A DNA stretch of 64,000 nt from Butyrivibrio sp. AE3009. GTDB lineage: Bacteria; Bacillota; Clostridia; Lachnospirales; Lachnospiraceae. The notes under the pieces were generated by a model. That model was not told where the DNA came from. It saw only the letters and a list, made by a program, of their open reading frames with translations, and ran no database searches. A program made the translations under genes and the position numbers. The stretch spans positions 1 through 64,000 of the forward strand of contig NZ_ATVS01000016.1 of assembly GCF_000420845.1 (NCBI RefSeq). Reading direction: 5' to 3'. Shown piece by piece: positions 17,128-24,757 of this stretch; position 1 is the first letter of the stretch; the number at the start of each line of letters is the position of its first letter.

Positions 17128-18216
17128 TCATGAAATCTCTCTCATATACGCCTCAACAACCTTCTTCCTGTCAAAGTGTTCCTCCACCCATTTCCTGCCG
17201 GCAGCTCCCATTGCCTGCCTCTCTTCCACAGACAATCCCATGAATCTGTCCATGGCTGCAAACAGTGCTTCTTTATCCCTTGACCTGAACAAGATTCCCG
17301 ACACGTCACGGTTAACTGTCTCTTTACATCCGCTTATGTCCGATGCGATCACGGGTCTTCCGGTGGCTGCTGCCTCCATCAGGACGTTGCTCATTCCCTC
17401 GTGATAGGAAGGATGAACGATGGCATCTGCTTCTCTTATATAAGGATGAATGTCCTTCTGATAGGGGATCATCTTGAAATATCCGAGCTTTTCTGCCTCT
17501 TTGACCTGAGCCTCATAGTCGTCGTCAAAATAGCCTATGGCGCAGATTGAAACCTTGTCGCCGTACTTCGCATGGAGCTTTTTTGCAGCATAGAGATATT
17601 CATCGGTGCCCTTTTCCTTCATAAGGCGTCCGATATACAGAAATCTCGTGATGTCGTCCTTATGTCCCGGATACTCTTCAAAACGGTGCTTCTCAAGATT
17701 AACTCCTGAGCCGCTCACGGTAATGTGCTTCCGAGCCTTTATTCCGTGCTGCTCAAAAATAGCTCTGTTGGCATCGTTCTGGAACACCAGGCATTTGCAC
17801 TTCTTAAGCGCTGTCTTGTACATGGTGACAATGAGCTTAAGCAGTACTCCGCCCCTCTCGAAGGTTGATCCAAGTCCTGTGATGGTGCAGATATAGGGCA
17901 CCTTCAGCTTTTTGCAGACGTATCCGCCATAGATGGTGGGCTTGATCGTATAGGTCAGAACGATGTCCGGACGCTCCTCTTTGATAAGCTTTTTATAAGC
18001 GCGAACAAGCGCCATATCCTGAATAGGATTGACGCCTCTTCTGTTAATATCTGTATGGATGACCCTGCAGCCCTCTTCCGTAAGCTGCGCGGTCTTCATT
18101 TCATCGGGAAGGCTGATCACAACATCGTAGCCTTCCTCCAACAGTTTCAGTAGCAACTCGTTCCTGAAGTCATAGAGACCACTGGAGGAGTTTCCAAGTA
18201 TAAGTGCCTTTGGCAT
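17128..18216 (-). CDS. Glycosyltransferase family 4 (PglA-like)
   Basis: A 362-residue GT-B enzyme. It starts KALILGNSSSGLYDFRNELL, has TYTIKPTIYGGYVCKKL and ICTITGLGSTFERGG, and ends with the donor motif HEGMSNVLMEAAATGRPVIA. These blocks match the PglA/WbpT-type group, which adds GalNAc or a uronic acid to a bacillosamine- or QuiNAc-type lipid-linked sugar. The ATG at 18216 is preceded by AAGGTG; a GTG at 18225 is in frame. The PglC-like transferase two genes upstream makes a PglC to PglA order plausible: first sugar, then second sugar. Donor identity is inferred only. Confidence 0.88.
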   Translation of the reverse strand: MPKALILGNSSSGLYDFRNELLLKLLEEGYDVVISLPDEMKTAQLTEEGCRVIHTDINRRGVNPIQDMALVRAYKKLIKEERPDIVLTYTIKPTIYGGYVCKKLKVPYICTITGLGSTFERGGVLLKLIVTMYKTALKKCKCLVFQNDANRAIFEQHGIKARKHITVSGSGVNLEKHRFEEYPGHKDDITRFLYIGRLMKEKGTDEYLYAAKKLHAKYGDKVSICAIGYFDDDYEAQVKEAEKLGYFKMIPYQKDIHPYIREADAIVHPSYHEGMSNVLMEAAATGRPVIASDISGCKETVNRDVSGILFRSRDKEALFAAMDRFMGLSVEERQAMGAAGRKWVEEHFDRKKVVEAYMREIS

Positions 18217-18236
18217 AAATATCACCTTTTTCCTAA

Positions 18237-19226
18237 TTATCTAAGAAGCCTTTCCTCGGGCATTACGCAGATCTCATTGTATTTCATCATGTATACGCCT
18301 TCTCTGTAATCACCGATCCTTATGGGGTTCTCGTCGCCCTTGAGGTTTCTGATGATCTGGCGGGGCACATTGACGCCGCACTCGTAGGCATGAGGATATC
18401 CGCCGCCAAATCTCGGGTTAACCTCGGACAGATACCAGATGTCATTCTCCTCGTCATGGAAAAGATCTATGTCAACAATTCCTGTATATCCGATGGTCTC
18501 AACGAAGTAAATGATCTGCTTGAAGATGTTCTCATTGATCACGGATACGGACTTGTCGGTCTCTCCGGCTCTCATCTTGATCTTTTTCTTAAGGAAGATC
18601 GAGGTGCACTTCTCGGAGATAAGGTCGATGTACACATCTGCGCCGTACTCCTGACCTCTCATGTATTCCTGGATCATCAGATCGTCATAGTCGTGGAAAA
18701 GAGCTGTCAGCATCTCCATGGACTCTACCTTATTGATATTTATGGAAGCGCTGCCTCTCCTTGGCTTGACAAATACAGGAAAATCGATGTCACCCTCTTC
18801 TCTTGCATTTAAAAAGTCCTCAATGGACAGATAGCACTTGGCTGTAGGAATGCCAAGCTTGATCAGCATCTCATACATCTTGTATTTATCAAGGCTGGTC
18901 TCGCACAGCTCATAGGAAGGCACGATGGGTGTTGTGCCTATAGCTGTGAACCTGTCTGCATTCTTGGCAAGAAGAGAGAGCTCAGGGTCGATGAGACTGA
19001 ATACTCCGTTGATCTTCTCCTTTTTGCAGATATCAAGGATCTTGTCGATGTACTTAGGGTCGTCGATCCTTGGAACGATGGCTGCCTTGTCTGCGTCATA
19101 GATAGCAGGGCCAATGTTGGAGCAGTCCGTTGCGATCACGTTGCCGTTGTTGGCAATCTCTTTTCTGAAGGCCTGTACCACCTTGTTTCTTGTTCCTGCA
19201 CTTAAGATCAAAATGTTAATTTCCAT
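18237..19226 (-). CDS. ATP-grasp ligase adjacent to PglC-like transferase
   Basis: A 329-residue ATP-grasp family protein that should join a carboxylate to an amine with ATP hydrolysis. The N-terminal pre-ATP-grasp domain starts NILILSAGTRNKVVQAF. The nucleotide-binding Lys is in PVFVKPRRGSASININ, followed by DLMIQEYMRGQEYGADVY, and the metal/phosphate ligands lie in YLSEVNPRFGGGYPHAY. The gene begins 4 bases after the PglC-like gene ends. In Neisseria PglB2 a phosphoglycosyltransferase domain is fused to an ATP-grasp domain that N-acylates the 4-amino group of a diamino sugar (glyceramido sugar). I infer a similar job here, acting on the PglF/PglE product. No separate PglD-like acetyltransferase is visible. 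Confidence 0.82.
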   Translation of the reverse strand: MEINILILSAGTRNKVVQAFRKEIANNGNVIATDCSNIGPAIYDADKAAIVPRIDDPKYIDKILDICKKEKINGVFSLIDPELSLLAKNADRFTAIGTTPIVPSYELCETSLDKYKMYEMLIKLGIPTAKCYLSIEDFLNAREEGDIDFPVFVKPRRGSASININKVESMEMLTALFHDYDDLMIQEYMRGQEYGADVYIDLISEKCTSIFLKKKIKMRAGETDKSVSVINENIFKQIIYFVETIGYTGIVDIDLFHDEENDIWYLSEVNPRFGGGYPHAYECGVNVPRQIIRNLKGDENPIRIGDYREGVYMMKYNEICVMPEERLLR

Positions 19227-19230
19227 AGAC

Positions 19231-19878
19231 TTAATCCTTCGTCAACTTTCCGGTTCTTTCGAGCCTTTCTTTTCTTATCTGCGCAAAATTGCCTTCGACC
19301 TTGTTTGTATCCTCTGCCACCTGGTCGGTGTGGCCAAATACCGTTTTAAAAGTCATTCCGATGACCTTGAGATCCATGAGAAAACTCAGGTTCTCAACGT
19401 AGGTTGCATCAATCTCAAACCTCGTATCCCAGTCAACGGTGTTGCGTCCGCTGGCCTGTGCCAGGCCCGTAAGTCCGGGGCGAACGGTGTGACGCAGCTT
19501 CTCCCTCTCGGTGTAATAGGGCAGGTACTCAACCAGAAGAGGTCTTGGCCCTATAAAGCTCATATCGCCTTTTAATATGCAAAAGAGCTCCGGAAGCTCG
19601 TCAAGACTTGTTTTCCTCAGGAACTTACCAAAGGAAGTTAGCCTGTCCTTGTCGGGAAGGAGCTTACCCTCTGAGTCCCTGGCATCGGTCATGGTCCTGA
19701 ACTTGTACATGTTAAAGATCTTCTCGTCCTTGCCCGGGCGTGGCTGCTTGAACAAAACAGGGCTCCCCAGCTTCACCCTCACCAAAATGGCAAGAATAAT
19801 ATACAGCCAGCAAAACAGAAGTAGTATTACCAATGAAATAATTATATCAAATAATCGCTTTATATACCTCTTATACAA
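19231..19878 (-). CDS. Monotopic phosphoglycosyltransferase (PglC-like sugar transferase)
   Basis: A 215-residue bacterial sugar transferase that loads a sugar-1-phosphate from a UDP-sugar onto undecaprenyl phosphate, starting a glycan. One N-terminal hydrophobic segment (residues about 10-35) is followed by KFRTMTDARDSEG, the catalytic Asp-Glu dyad in SLDELPELFCILKGDMSFIG, and RPGLTGLAQASGRN. The short length without extra membrane spans matches PglC/PglB-type enzymes rather than the WbaP type at 57075-58475. The start is a TTG at 19878 with GGAGG six bases upstream. It precedes the ATP-grasp and PglA-like genes. The window thus has two distinct initiating enzymes. Confidence 0.93.
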   Translation of the reverse strand: MYKRYIKRLFDIIISLVILLLFCWLYIILAILVRVKLGSPVLFKQPRPGKDEKIFNMYKFRTMTDARDSEGKLLPDKDRLTSFGKFLRKTSLDELPELFCILKGDMSFIGPRPLLVEYLPYYTEREKLRHTVRPGLTGLAQASGRNTVDWDTRFEIDATYVENLSFLMDLKVIGMTFKTVFGHTDQVAEDTNKVEGNFAQIRKERLERTGKLTKD

Positions 19879-19911
19879 GATTATCCTCCGGTATCAGTAA
19901 TATTTAGATCA

Positions 19912-20955
19912 TCACACAAAATCCGCATGATTTCTCACATAATTATCAAATCTCGGCAGATAAAGGGAAATATGACCATACTGTGATGTATTAAGAAGTC
20001 CTTTTCTCTTTAATCTGTCTCTGTAAACAGAAAACTGTGATGTGGACATATCAAGCTTCTCACGGAGAATGCTGACATTAGTTTCCCCGGTCTCCACCAT
20101 CTTACAGAGCACTCTTTTGTCAGTTTCGGATAGTTCTGACCATATTTTATCGTAAATATACTCTTCAAGGTACTGATCATATTCAGGAAGGATATCCTCA
20201 AGATTTCTGTCCTTGCTGTCCCACATAAGATACCCCAGCACCTGAAATGCATAGGAATAACCCTTGGTGAGCTTTGCCATTTCTTCAGCTCTCTCGTTTT
20301 CCAGCTCAAACACCTTTTTGTAATGAGCAACAATTGCAGTATAATTCAGTGGCTCAAGCACTATCTTAGGAGCCCTGTACAGGAATGTAAGTGTCTTTTC
20401 ATTCTGAAGGTCATAAATATTGTCATAGAGTCCTGTCATGATCAGATACACCTGGTAGCTTTTCCTTAAGTATATCTGAAATGCAGCTGCAAAAACTTTC
20501 ACATTAGGGGTGTTAGTAACTTCGTCAACGGTTATAAGGAGCCTTTTGCCTGCCTTAGTCAGATGCTCAAGCATTCTGTCCACAGCCACCTCGTAATCCG
20601 TAACCGGCGCCGCATTCTCTATTGATGCGCCAAGTCCCAGTGCCGAGAAGTTCAATTTAGCCTTGATAAAAAGAGCATGTAACTCCGGAATTGCATAGAG
20701 ATTCGCCGCCAAAGCTGCCAGCATATCCCTCTCAGGACTCAGCTCCAATACTATCCAATTCTTTTCACTGCGAAGCCTCTCTGAGATATCAGTCATCAGT
20801 ACCGTCTTGCCACAGCCTCGTATTCCCGTCAGCATAAATACCTGATTGGCGGCTCTCTCAGCAGTAAAGCTCTCAAGTATCTGATTCGTCTGCGTGATTC
20901 TGGAGATGTACTGCGCAGGTGTTGTTCCAAATGATATGGTAAAAGGATTTGGCAT
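19912..20955 (-). CDS. AAA-family ATPase with C-terminal winged helix, unknown role
   Basis: A 347-residue ATP-binding protein. Walker A is GIRGCGKT (residues about 44-51), Walker B is RLLITVDEV, and there is a MTGLYDN sensor-like segment. The C-terminal 80 residues or so look like a helix-turn-helix/winged-helix domain (VSILREKLDMSTSQFSVYRD). This is the ORC/STAND-like ATPase type found in many copies in Clostridia; it has no known role in glycan synthesis. It separates the PglE gene from the PglC gene and sits behind a repeat-rich upstream region, so it may be an insertion into the locus. The RBS AAAGAGG is itself the last unit of a 12-base repeat. Regulatory or mobile roles are both possible. 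Confidence 0.85.
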   Translation of the reverse strand: MPNPFTISFGTTPAQYISRITQTNQILESFTAERAANQVFMLTGIRGCGKTVLMTDISERLRSEKNWIVLELSPERDMLAALAANLYAIPELHALFIKAKLNFSALGLGASIENAAPVTDYEVAVDRMLEHLTKAGKRLLITVDEVTNTPNVKVFAAAFQIYLRKSYQVYLIMTGLYDNIYDLQNEKTLTFLYRAPKIVLEPLNYTAIVAHYKKVFELENERAEEMAKLTKGYSYAFQVLGYLMWDSKDRNLEDILPEYDQYLEEYIYDKIWSELSETDKRVLCKMVETGETNVSILREKLDMSTSQFSVYRDRLKRKGLLNTSQYGHISLYLPRFDNYVRNHADFV

Positions 20956-21056
20956 TTTATACCTCTTTATATCTCTTTATATCTCTTTATATGTTGCATT
21001 TCCCTTTTATATCTTTTTATATCTTCTGATTCAATTTTATATCTTTTTATATCTTC
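20956..21056. repeat. Short direct repeats upstream of the ATPase start
   Basis: Immediately before the ATPase ATG, the coding strand holds a 12-base unit (ATATAAAGAG plus AT) repeated three to four times across 20956-20998; the last copy, AAAGAGGTATAAA, acts as the RBS and spacer. Farther out, a 22-base block built of two shorter units recurs at 21005-21026 and 21035-21056, 30 bases apart. Slippage could change spacing or the number of RBS-like motifs. No promoter stands out among the AT-rich units. Confidence 0.75.
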
Positions 21057-21065
21057 CCTGCAACC

Positions 21066-21237
21066 ACAAATCTCCACCAATTGAGTTCCACATCTCTGAT
21101 TGTCCCAAGCGCCCCCGCAGCAGGGAAGATCTCTAGTGTACTGTTGCATTAACAAATCTACACTATTTGAGTTCCACATCTCTGATTGTCCCAAGCGCCT
21201 CCGCAGCAGGGAAGATTTCTAGTGTACTGTTGCATTG
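21066..21237. repeat. 86-base tandem direct repeat, two copies plus remnant
   Basis: Copies 21066-21151 and 21152-21237 are adjacent and nearly identical. Each contains GAGTTCCACATCTCTGATTG and a GCGCCYCCGCAGCAGGG block. A diverged third copy follows at about 21238-21294, and its GCGCCTCCGTAGCAG block doubles as the outer left arm of palindrome 3. Short frames through the repeat code for a Cys-rich peptide, but frames shift between copies and no good RBS is present, so I do not call genes. The whole gap 20956-21476 appears to be repeats. Confidence 0.85.
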
Positions 21238-21281
21238 TCAGATATGCATCTATTGAAACCTTGTGTTTGCCTGTACCGAGC

Positions 21282-21460
21282 GCCTCCGTAGCAGAAAAAG
21301 CCTGAGTATACAAAAAAATGTCGATTTCGGGGCTGCGTAAACAAGACCAATGAAGTGTGAGTGCCTTATGCACGAAACACTTCATGTCCTGGGCTTGTTG
21401 AAGCGTTTAGCACCGTGAGACATATTTTTGTATACTCAGGCTTTTCTCTGCGGCGGAGGC
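21282..21460. repeat. Long interrupted palindrome 3 with conserved apex
   Basis: The main arms 21291-21322 and 21419-21451 pair with one mismatch and one extra base. The outermost stem GCCTCCG (21282-21288) pairs with CGGAGGC (21454-21460). The inner stem ATGAAGTGT (21350-21358) pairs perfectly with 21377-21385. The apex 21360-21374 is AGTGCCTTATGCACG, identical to that of palindrome 1 and the complement of that in palindrome 2. It ends 16 bases from the PglE stop codon. The three arm sets share no sequence, so only structure and apex are conserved. Confidence 0.85.
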
Positions 21461-21476
21461 ACGACCTCACTCAACA

Positions 21477-22748
21477 CTACTCAAAGCATTTCTTTATAAC
21501 TTCAATGATCACATCCTGCTGCTCAGGCGTCATTTTGTTGTCGGAAGGAAGGCACAGGCCGCGCTCGAAGATATCCATACCCACATCAGGCGTAACCCCC
21601 TCATCAATGTAGGCATTACTTCTCGCTCTTCCCTGTCCGCTCGCCGTAATAAAAGGATTCATCCTGTAAACCGGCTGCATATGCATCGGCTTCCAGATAG
21701 GACGTCCCTCCGCATTGATTGCAGCGATCTTCTCAAGTATCTCTGTAGGGCAGCTCTTACGTGCTTCTGTCACATAGAGTGCATCCTTCTCGCCTCTGAC
21801 CTGCTTGCACATAGCATCCTTGTCGATGATAAGGCAGGAGAGCCAGTAGTTGGGCTCGCTGTTTGCGAAATCTATAGGATTCATGGATACCGGAAGGCCC
21901 TTAAGTCCCTCTTTGTATCTCTCATAAATAGCTTTTTTCTGGGCGATATGCTCACCAAGATATGGGATCTGTCCCCTTACAACTCCGGCGATAACATTGC
22001 TCATACGGTAGTTGAAGCCCAGCTCCTCATGCTGATACCAGGCAGCGTCCTCCCTGGACTGGGTGGACCACTTGCGGACCTTGTGGGCGTCCTCCACATT
22101 GTCTGTAAGGAACATTCCGCCTGAAGATCCTGTGATTATCTTGTTTCCGTTAAAAGAGATAATGCTGTAATCTCCAAATCTTCCTGTCTGAACACCCTTG
22201 TAGGTTGCTCCCAGTGACTCGGCGGCATCCTCCACAATAAGAGCTCCGTGCTTATCACAGACAGCTCTCAGCTCATCAACCTTGCCGGGAGTTCCGTAGA
22301 GGTGAGCGATCACCACCAGCTTTACCTCAGGGTATATCTCAAAGGCCTTCTCAAGAGCCTTGGGATCCATGTTCCAGGTGTCATACTCGGTATCGATAAA
22401 CACTGCTTCTCCGCCTTCATAGGCCACGGGATTGACGGTGGCATCGAAGGTCATATCGGAGCAGAATACTTTTTTACCCTCCAGAGATCCATGTCCAACT
22501 CTCGGAAGTCCATAGAGCCTCTCACCTGCCAGCTTGATCGCAAGGTGAAGCGCAGCGGTTCCCGAAGAAAGAGCCACCGCATCCTTGCAGCCGATAAACT
22601 CTGCGATCTGCTTCTCCGATTCATTTATGTTGGCGCCTACCGTACTCATCCAGTTGGTTTCATAGGCTTCCTGCATATACTTAATCTCATCTCCATGCAT
22701 AGTCGGAGATGACAGCCATACTTTTTTCTCAAAAGGTTTAATTTCCAT
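21477..22748 (-). CDS. DegT/DnrJ/EryC1 aminotransferase (PglE-like)
   Basis: A 423-residue PLP-dependent sugar aminotransferase. It has VALSSGTAALHLAIKLAG near the N-terminus, IVEDAAESLGATYKG, and the PLP lysine in SFNGNKIITGSSGG. The N-terminal KKVWLSSPTMHGDE with a TNWMSTVG motif matches PglE-type enzymes, which add a 4-amino group to the UDP-4-keto sugar made by PglF. The PglF-like dehydratase lies directly upstream (81 bases, filled by three small repeats). Together they should make UDP-2-acetamido-4-amino-2,4,6-trideoxyglucose or an isomer. RBS AGAGGAG. It is the last gene before palindrome 3. Confidence 0.88.
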   Translation of the reverse strand: MEIKPFEKKVWLSSPTMHGDEIKYMQEAYETNWMSTVGANINESEKQIAEFIGCKDAVALSSGTAALHLAIKLAGERLYGLPRVGHGSLEGKKVFCSDMTFDATVNPVAYEGGEAVFIDTEYDTWNMDPKALEKAFEIYPEVKLVVIAHLYGTPGKVDELRAVCDKHGALIVEDAAESLGATYKGVQTGRFGDYSIISFNGNKIITGSSGGMFLTDNVEDAHKVRKWSTQSREDAAWYQHEELGFNYRMSNVIAGVVRGQIPYLGEHIAQKKAIYERYKEGLKGLPVSMNPIDFANSEPNYWLSCLIIDKDAMCKQVRGEKDALYVTEARKSCPTEILEKIAAINAEGRPIWKPMHMQPVYRMNPFITASGQGRARSNAYIDEGVTPDVGMDIFERGLCLPSDNKMTPEQQDVIIEVIKKCFE

Positions 22749-22764
22749 AAAATTCTCCTCTTAG

Positions 22765-22825
22765 GTGCCTGTCACTTTGCTATACTAAAGTGCCTGTCAC
22801 TTCATCACGTTAAAGTGCCTGTCAC
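22765..22825. repeat. Three GTGCCTGTCAC repeats spaced exactly 25 bases
   Basis: GTGCCTGTCAC occurs at 22765-22775, 22790-22800 and 22815-22825, all in the same orientation, filling the gap between the PglE-like and PglF-like genes. Intervening bases differ. Other members are at 37221-37260, 39032-39044, a degraded one at about 57048-57063, and an inverted pair at 62559-62593. These are REP-like intergenic repeats that stay inside the operon mRNA. Confidence 0.85.
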
Positions 22826-22828
22826 CAT

Positions 22829-24757
22829 TTAGCCGTTAATTTCCTCGGCGGCCTTGTTCAGGGCTTCCTTTCTCTCCCTTGTCATTACATATCTGTGGAC
22901 ATCGGGGTGATAGGTCTCTACAATCTCCTTCACAAGCTCGCGGATCTCAGGAGCCTCTTCTCTGGCGGCTCTGTTGAGCTTCTCAAGCTGAGCAAAAAAT
23001 CTCATCTCATCCATATCGATAGGCTTACCGATGTGGATCATTCTGTTGGCTGTGTCCTGAAGGCCCTCCTCGTCCATGAGCATCTCCTCATAGAGCTTCT
23101 CGCCGGGGCGAAGTCCGGTGAACTCGATTCTGATGTCCTCGCCCACCTTGTAGCCTGAGAGCTTGATCAGGTTCTCGGCAAGATCCAGGATCCTTACGGG
23201 CTCACCCATGTCCAAAACGAAGATCTCTCCGCCCTTGGCAAAGGCTCCCGCCTGAAGTACCAGAGATACTGCCTCAGAAATGGTCATGAAATAACGGATG
23301 ATGTTAGGGTCCGTAACTGTAACGGGACCTCCGGCCGCTATCTGCTTCTTGAAAAGAGGAATAACCGAGCCGTTGGAGCCAAGGACGTTACCGAATCTTA
23401 CCGCAACGAACTCAGTTTCATAATGCTTGTTAAAGGTCTGAACTATCATCTCGCAGATACGCTTGCTGGCGCCCATGATATTGGTGGGGTTAACAGCCTT
23501 GTCTGTGGAGATGAGAACAAACTTCTTACAGCCGTTATTGGCTGCTGCCATGGCAGTTTTCCAGGTTCCGAAGACGTTGTTCTTGATAGCTTCTCCCGGG
23601 CTGTCCTCCATAAGAGGCACGTGCTTGTGGGCAGCTGCGTGATATACGATATCCGGCTTGTATTCGTCAAAAATATTGTTGATCCTTAAGGTATTTCTTA
23701 CTGATGCGATAAGAACCACCAGATCCAGCTCCTTGTACTTGTTCTTAAGTTCCTGCTGGATGTCGTAGGCATTGTTCTCGTAAATATCAACAATGATAAG
23801 TCTCTTGGGTCCGTGGGATGCGATCTGTCTGCAGAGCTCTGAGCCGATGGATCCGCCGCCTCCCGTTACCATAACCACCTTGTCCTTCACATAACCTGCG
23901 ATGGAATCGATGTCAACCGCAATGGGGTCTCTTCCGAGAAGGTCCTCAACCTCAACGTCACGAAGTCTTGATACATTTACCTCGCCGTTAACCAGCTGGT
24001 ACATTCCGGGAAGTGAACGAAGCTTACAATCTGTATCTTTACATATATCAAGGAGCTTCTTCATCTCAGCCCTTGATACCGAAGGAATTGCCACGATTAT
24101 CTCGTCAATATCATAGAGATCTGCACACTCAACGATCCTGTCTCTGCCTCCCACAACTCTGATTCCCTGGATGTACTTGCCCCATTTGTTGGAATCATCG
24201 TCGATGATGCACTTGATGGACATGGTGGAATAGTTGCTGGTAATAATCTCCTTGATGATGATGTTAGCCGCTTCACCGGCGCCTATTATCATAACCGCCT
24301 TGGAGTTGTGCCTGTTCTCCGCTCTGTGCTTCTGACTGCGAAGGAACCTGTAGGAGAACCTGCTGGCGAAGATAAATGTCAGCAGGAAAAAAGCATACAG
24401 GAAATAGTAACTCTGAGGCACCGGCTGTGTATGTGACTTGAAAAACTGAAGTCCGATGGCGTTAATAACACCTGAGAGAGCACAGCCCATAACCAGGTTC
24501 TGCATCTCACGCTCTCCGGCATAGGCCCAGAGGCTGTCATAGAGCTTGAAGGCATAGAACACAACCAGCGTGATGATAATATTTATCGGCAAAAACTTTG
24601 TTACCGGATTCATGAAGTGATCCGGGATCTCATCTATGTGAAAATTGTACCTCAAAAGAATCGCGATATAGCTGGCAGCGATGACGCTGATAATATCGTA
24701 GATTATCAGTCCTGTCCTTCTGTATAATTTGGCATAATTAAAGGGTTCTTTTTTCAT
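22829..24757 (-). CDS. Membrane UDP-HexNAc 4,6-dehydratase (PglF/CapD family)
   Basis: A 642-residue protein with about four N-terminal membrane spans (residues 12-130) and an accessory nucleotide-binding domain starting VMIIGAGEAANIIIKEI. The catalytic SDR domain has VTGGGGSIGSELCRQI and STDKAVNPTNIMGASKRICE, where Met replaces the usual catalytic Tyr of the Tyr-x3-Lys, as in PglF, WbpM and CapD. It converts UDP-GlcNAc to the 4-keto-6-deoxy sugar at the inner membrane face. Its ATG overlaps the upstream gene's stop as ATGA (24754-24757). With the PglE-like gene downstream it begins a bacillosamine-type pathway; it may also feed the nonulosonate module, for which no dedicated PseB is present. 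Confidence 0.93.
   Translation of the reverse strand: MKKEPFNYAKLYRRTGLIIYDIISVIAASYIAILLRYNFHIDEIPDHFMNPVTKFLPINIIITLVVFYAFKLYDSLWAYAGEREMQNLVMGCALSGVINAIGLQFFKSHTQPVPQSYYFLYAFFLLTFIFASRFSYRFLRSQKHRAENRHNSKAVMIIGAGEAANIIIKEIITSNYSTMSIKCIIDDDSNKWGKYIQGIRVVGGRDRIVECADLYDIDEIIVAIPSVSRAEMKKLLDICKDTDCKLRSLPGMYQLVNGEVNVSRLRDVEVEDLLGRDPIAVDIDSIAGYVKDKVVMVTGGGGSIGSELCRQIASHGPKRLIIVDIYENNAYDIQQELKNKYKELDLVVLIASVRNTLRINNIFDEYKPDIVYHAAAHKHVPLMEDSPGEAIKNNVFGTWKTAMAAANNGCKKFVLISTDKAVNPTNIMGASKRICEMIVQTFNKHYETEFVAVRFGNVLGSNGSVIPLFKKQIAAGGPVTVTDPNIIRYFMTISEAVSLVLQAGAFAKGGEIFVLDMGEPVRILDLAENLIKLSGYKVGEDIRIEFTGLRPGEKLYEEMLMDEEGLQDTANRMIHIGKPIDMDEMRFFAQLEKLNRAAREEAPEIRELVKEIVETYHPDVHRYVMTRERKEALNKAAEEING

Noticed and set aside
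20967..21385. Short minus-strand frames encoding repeated DIKRYK or Cys-rich peptides upstream of the ATPase
   Set aside because: They arise from translation of the direct repeats, shift frame between copies and lack convincing ribosome binding sites.
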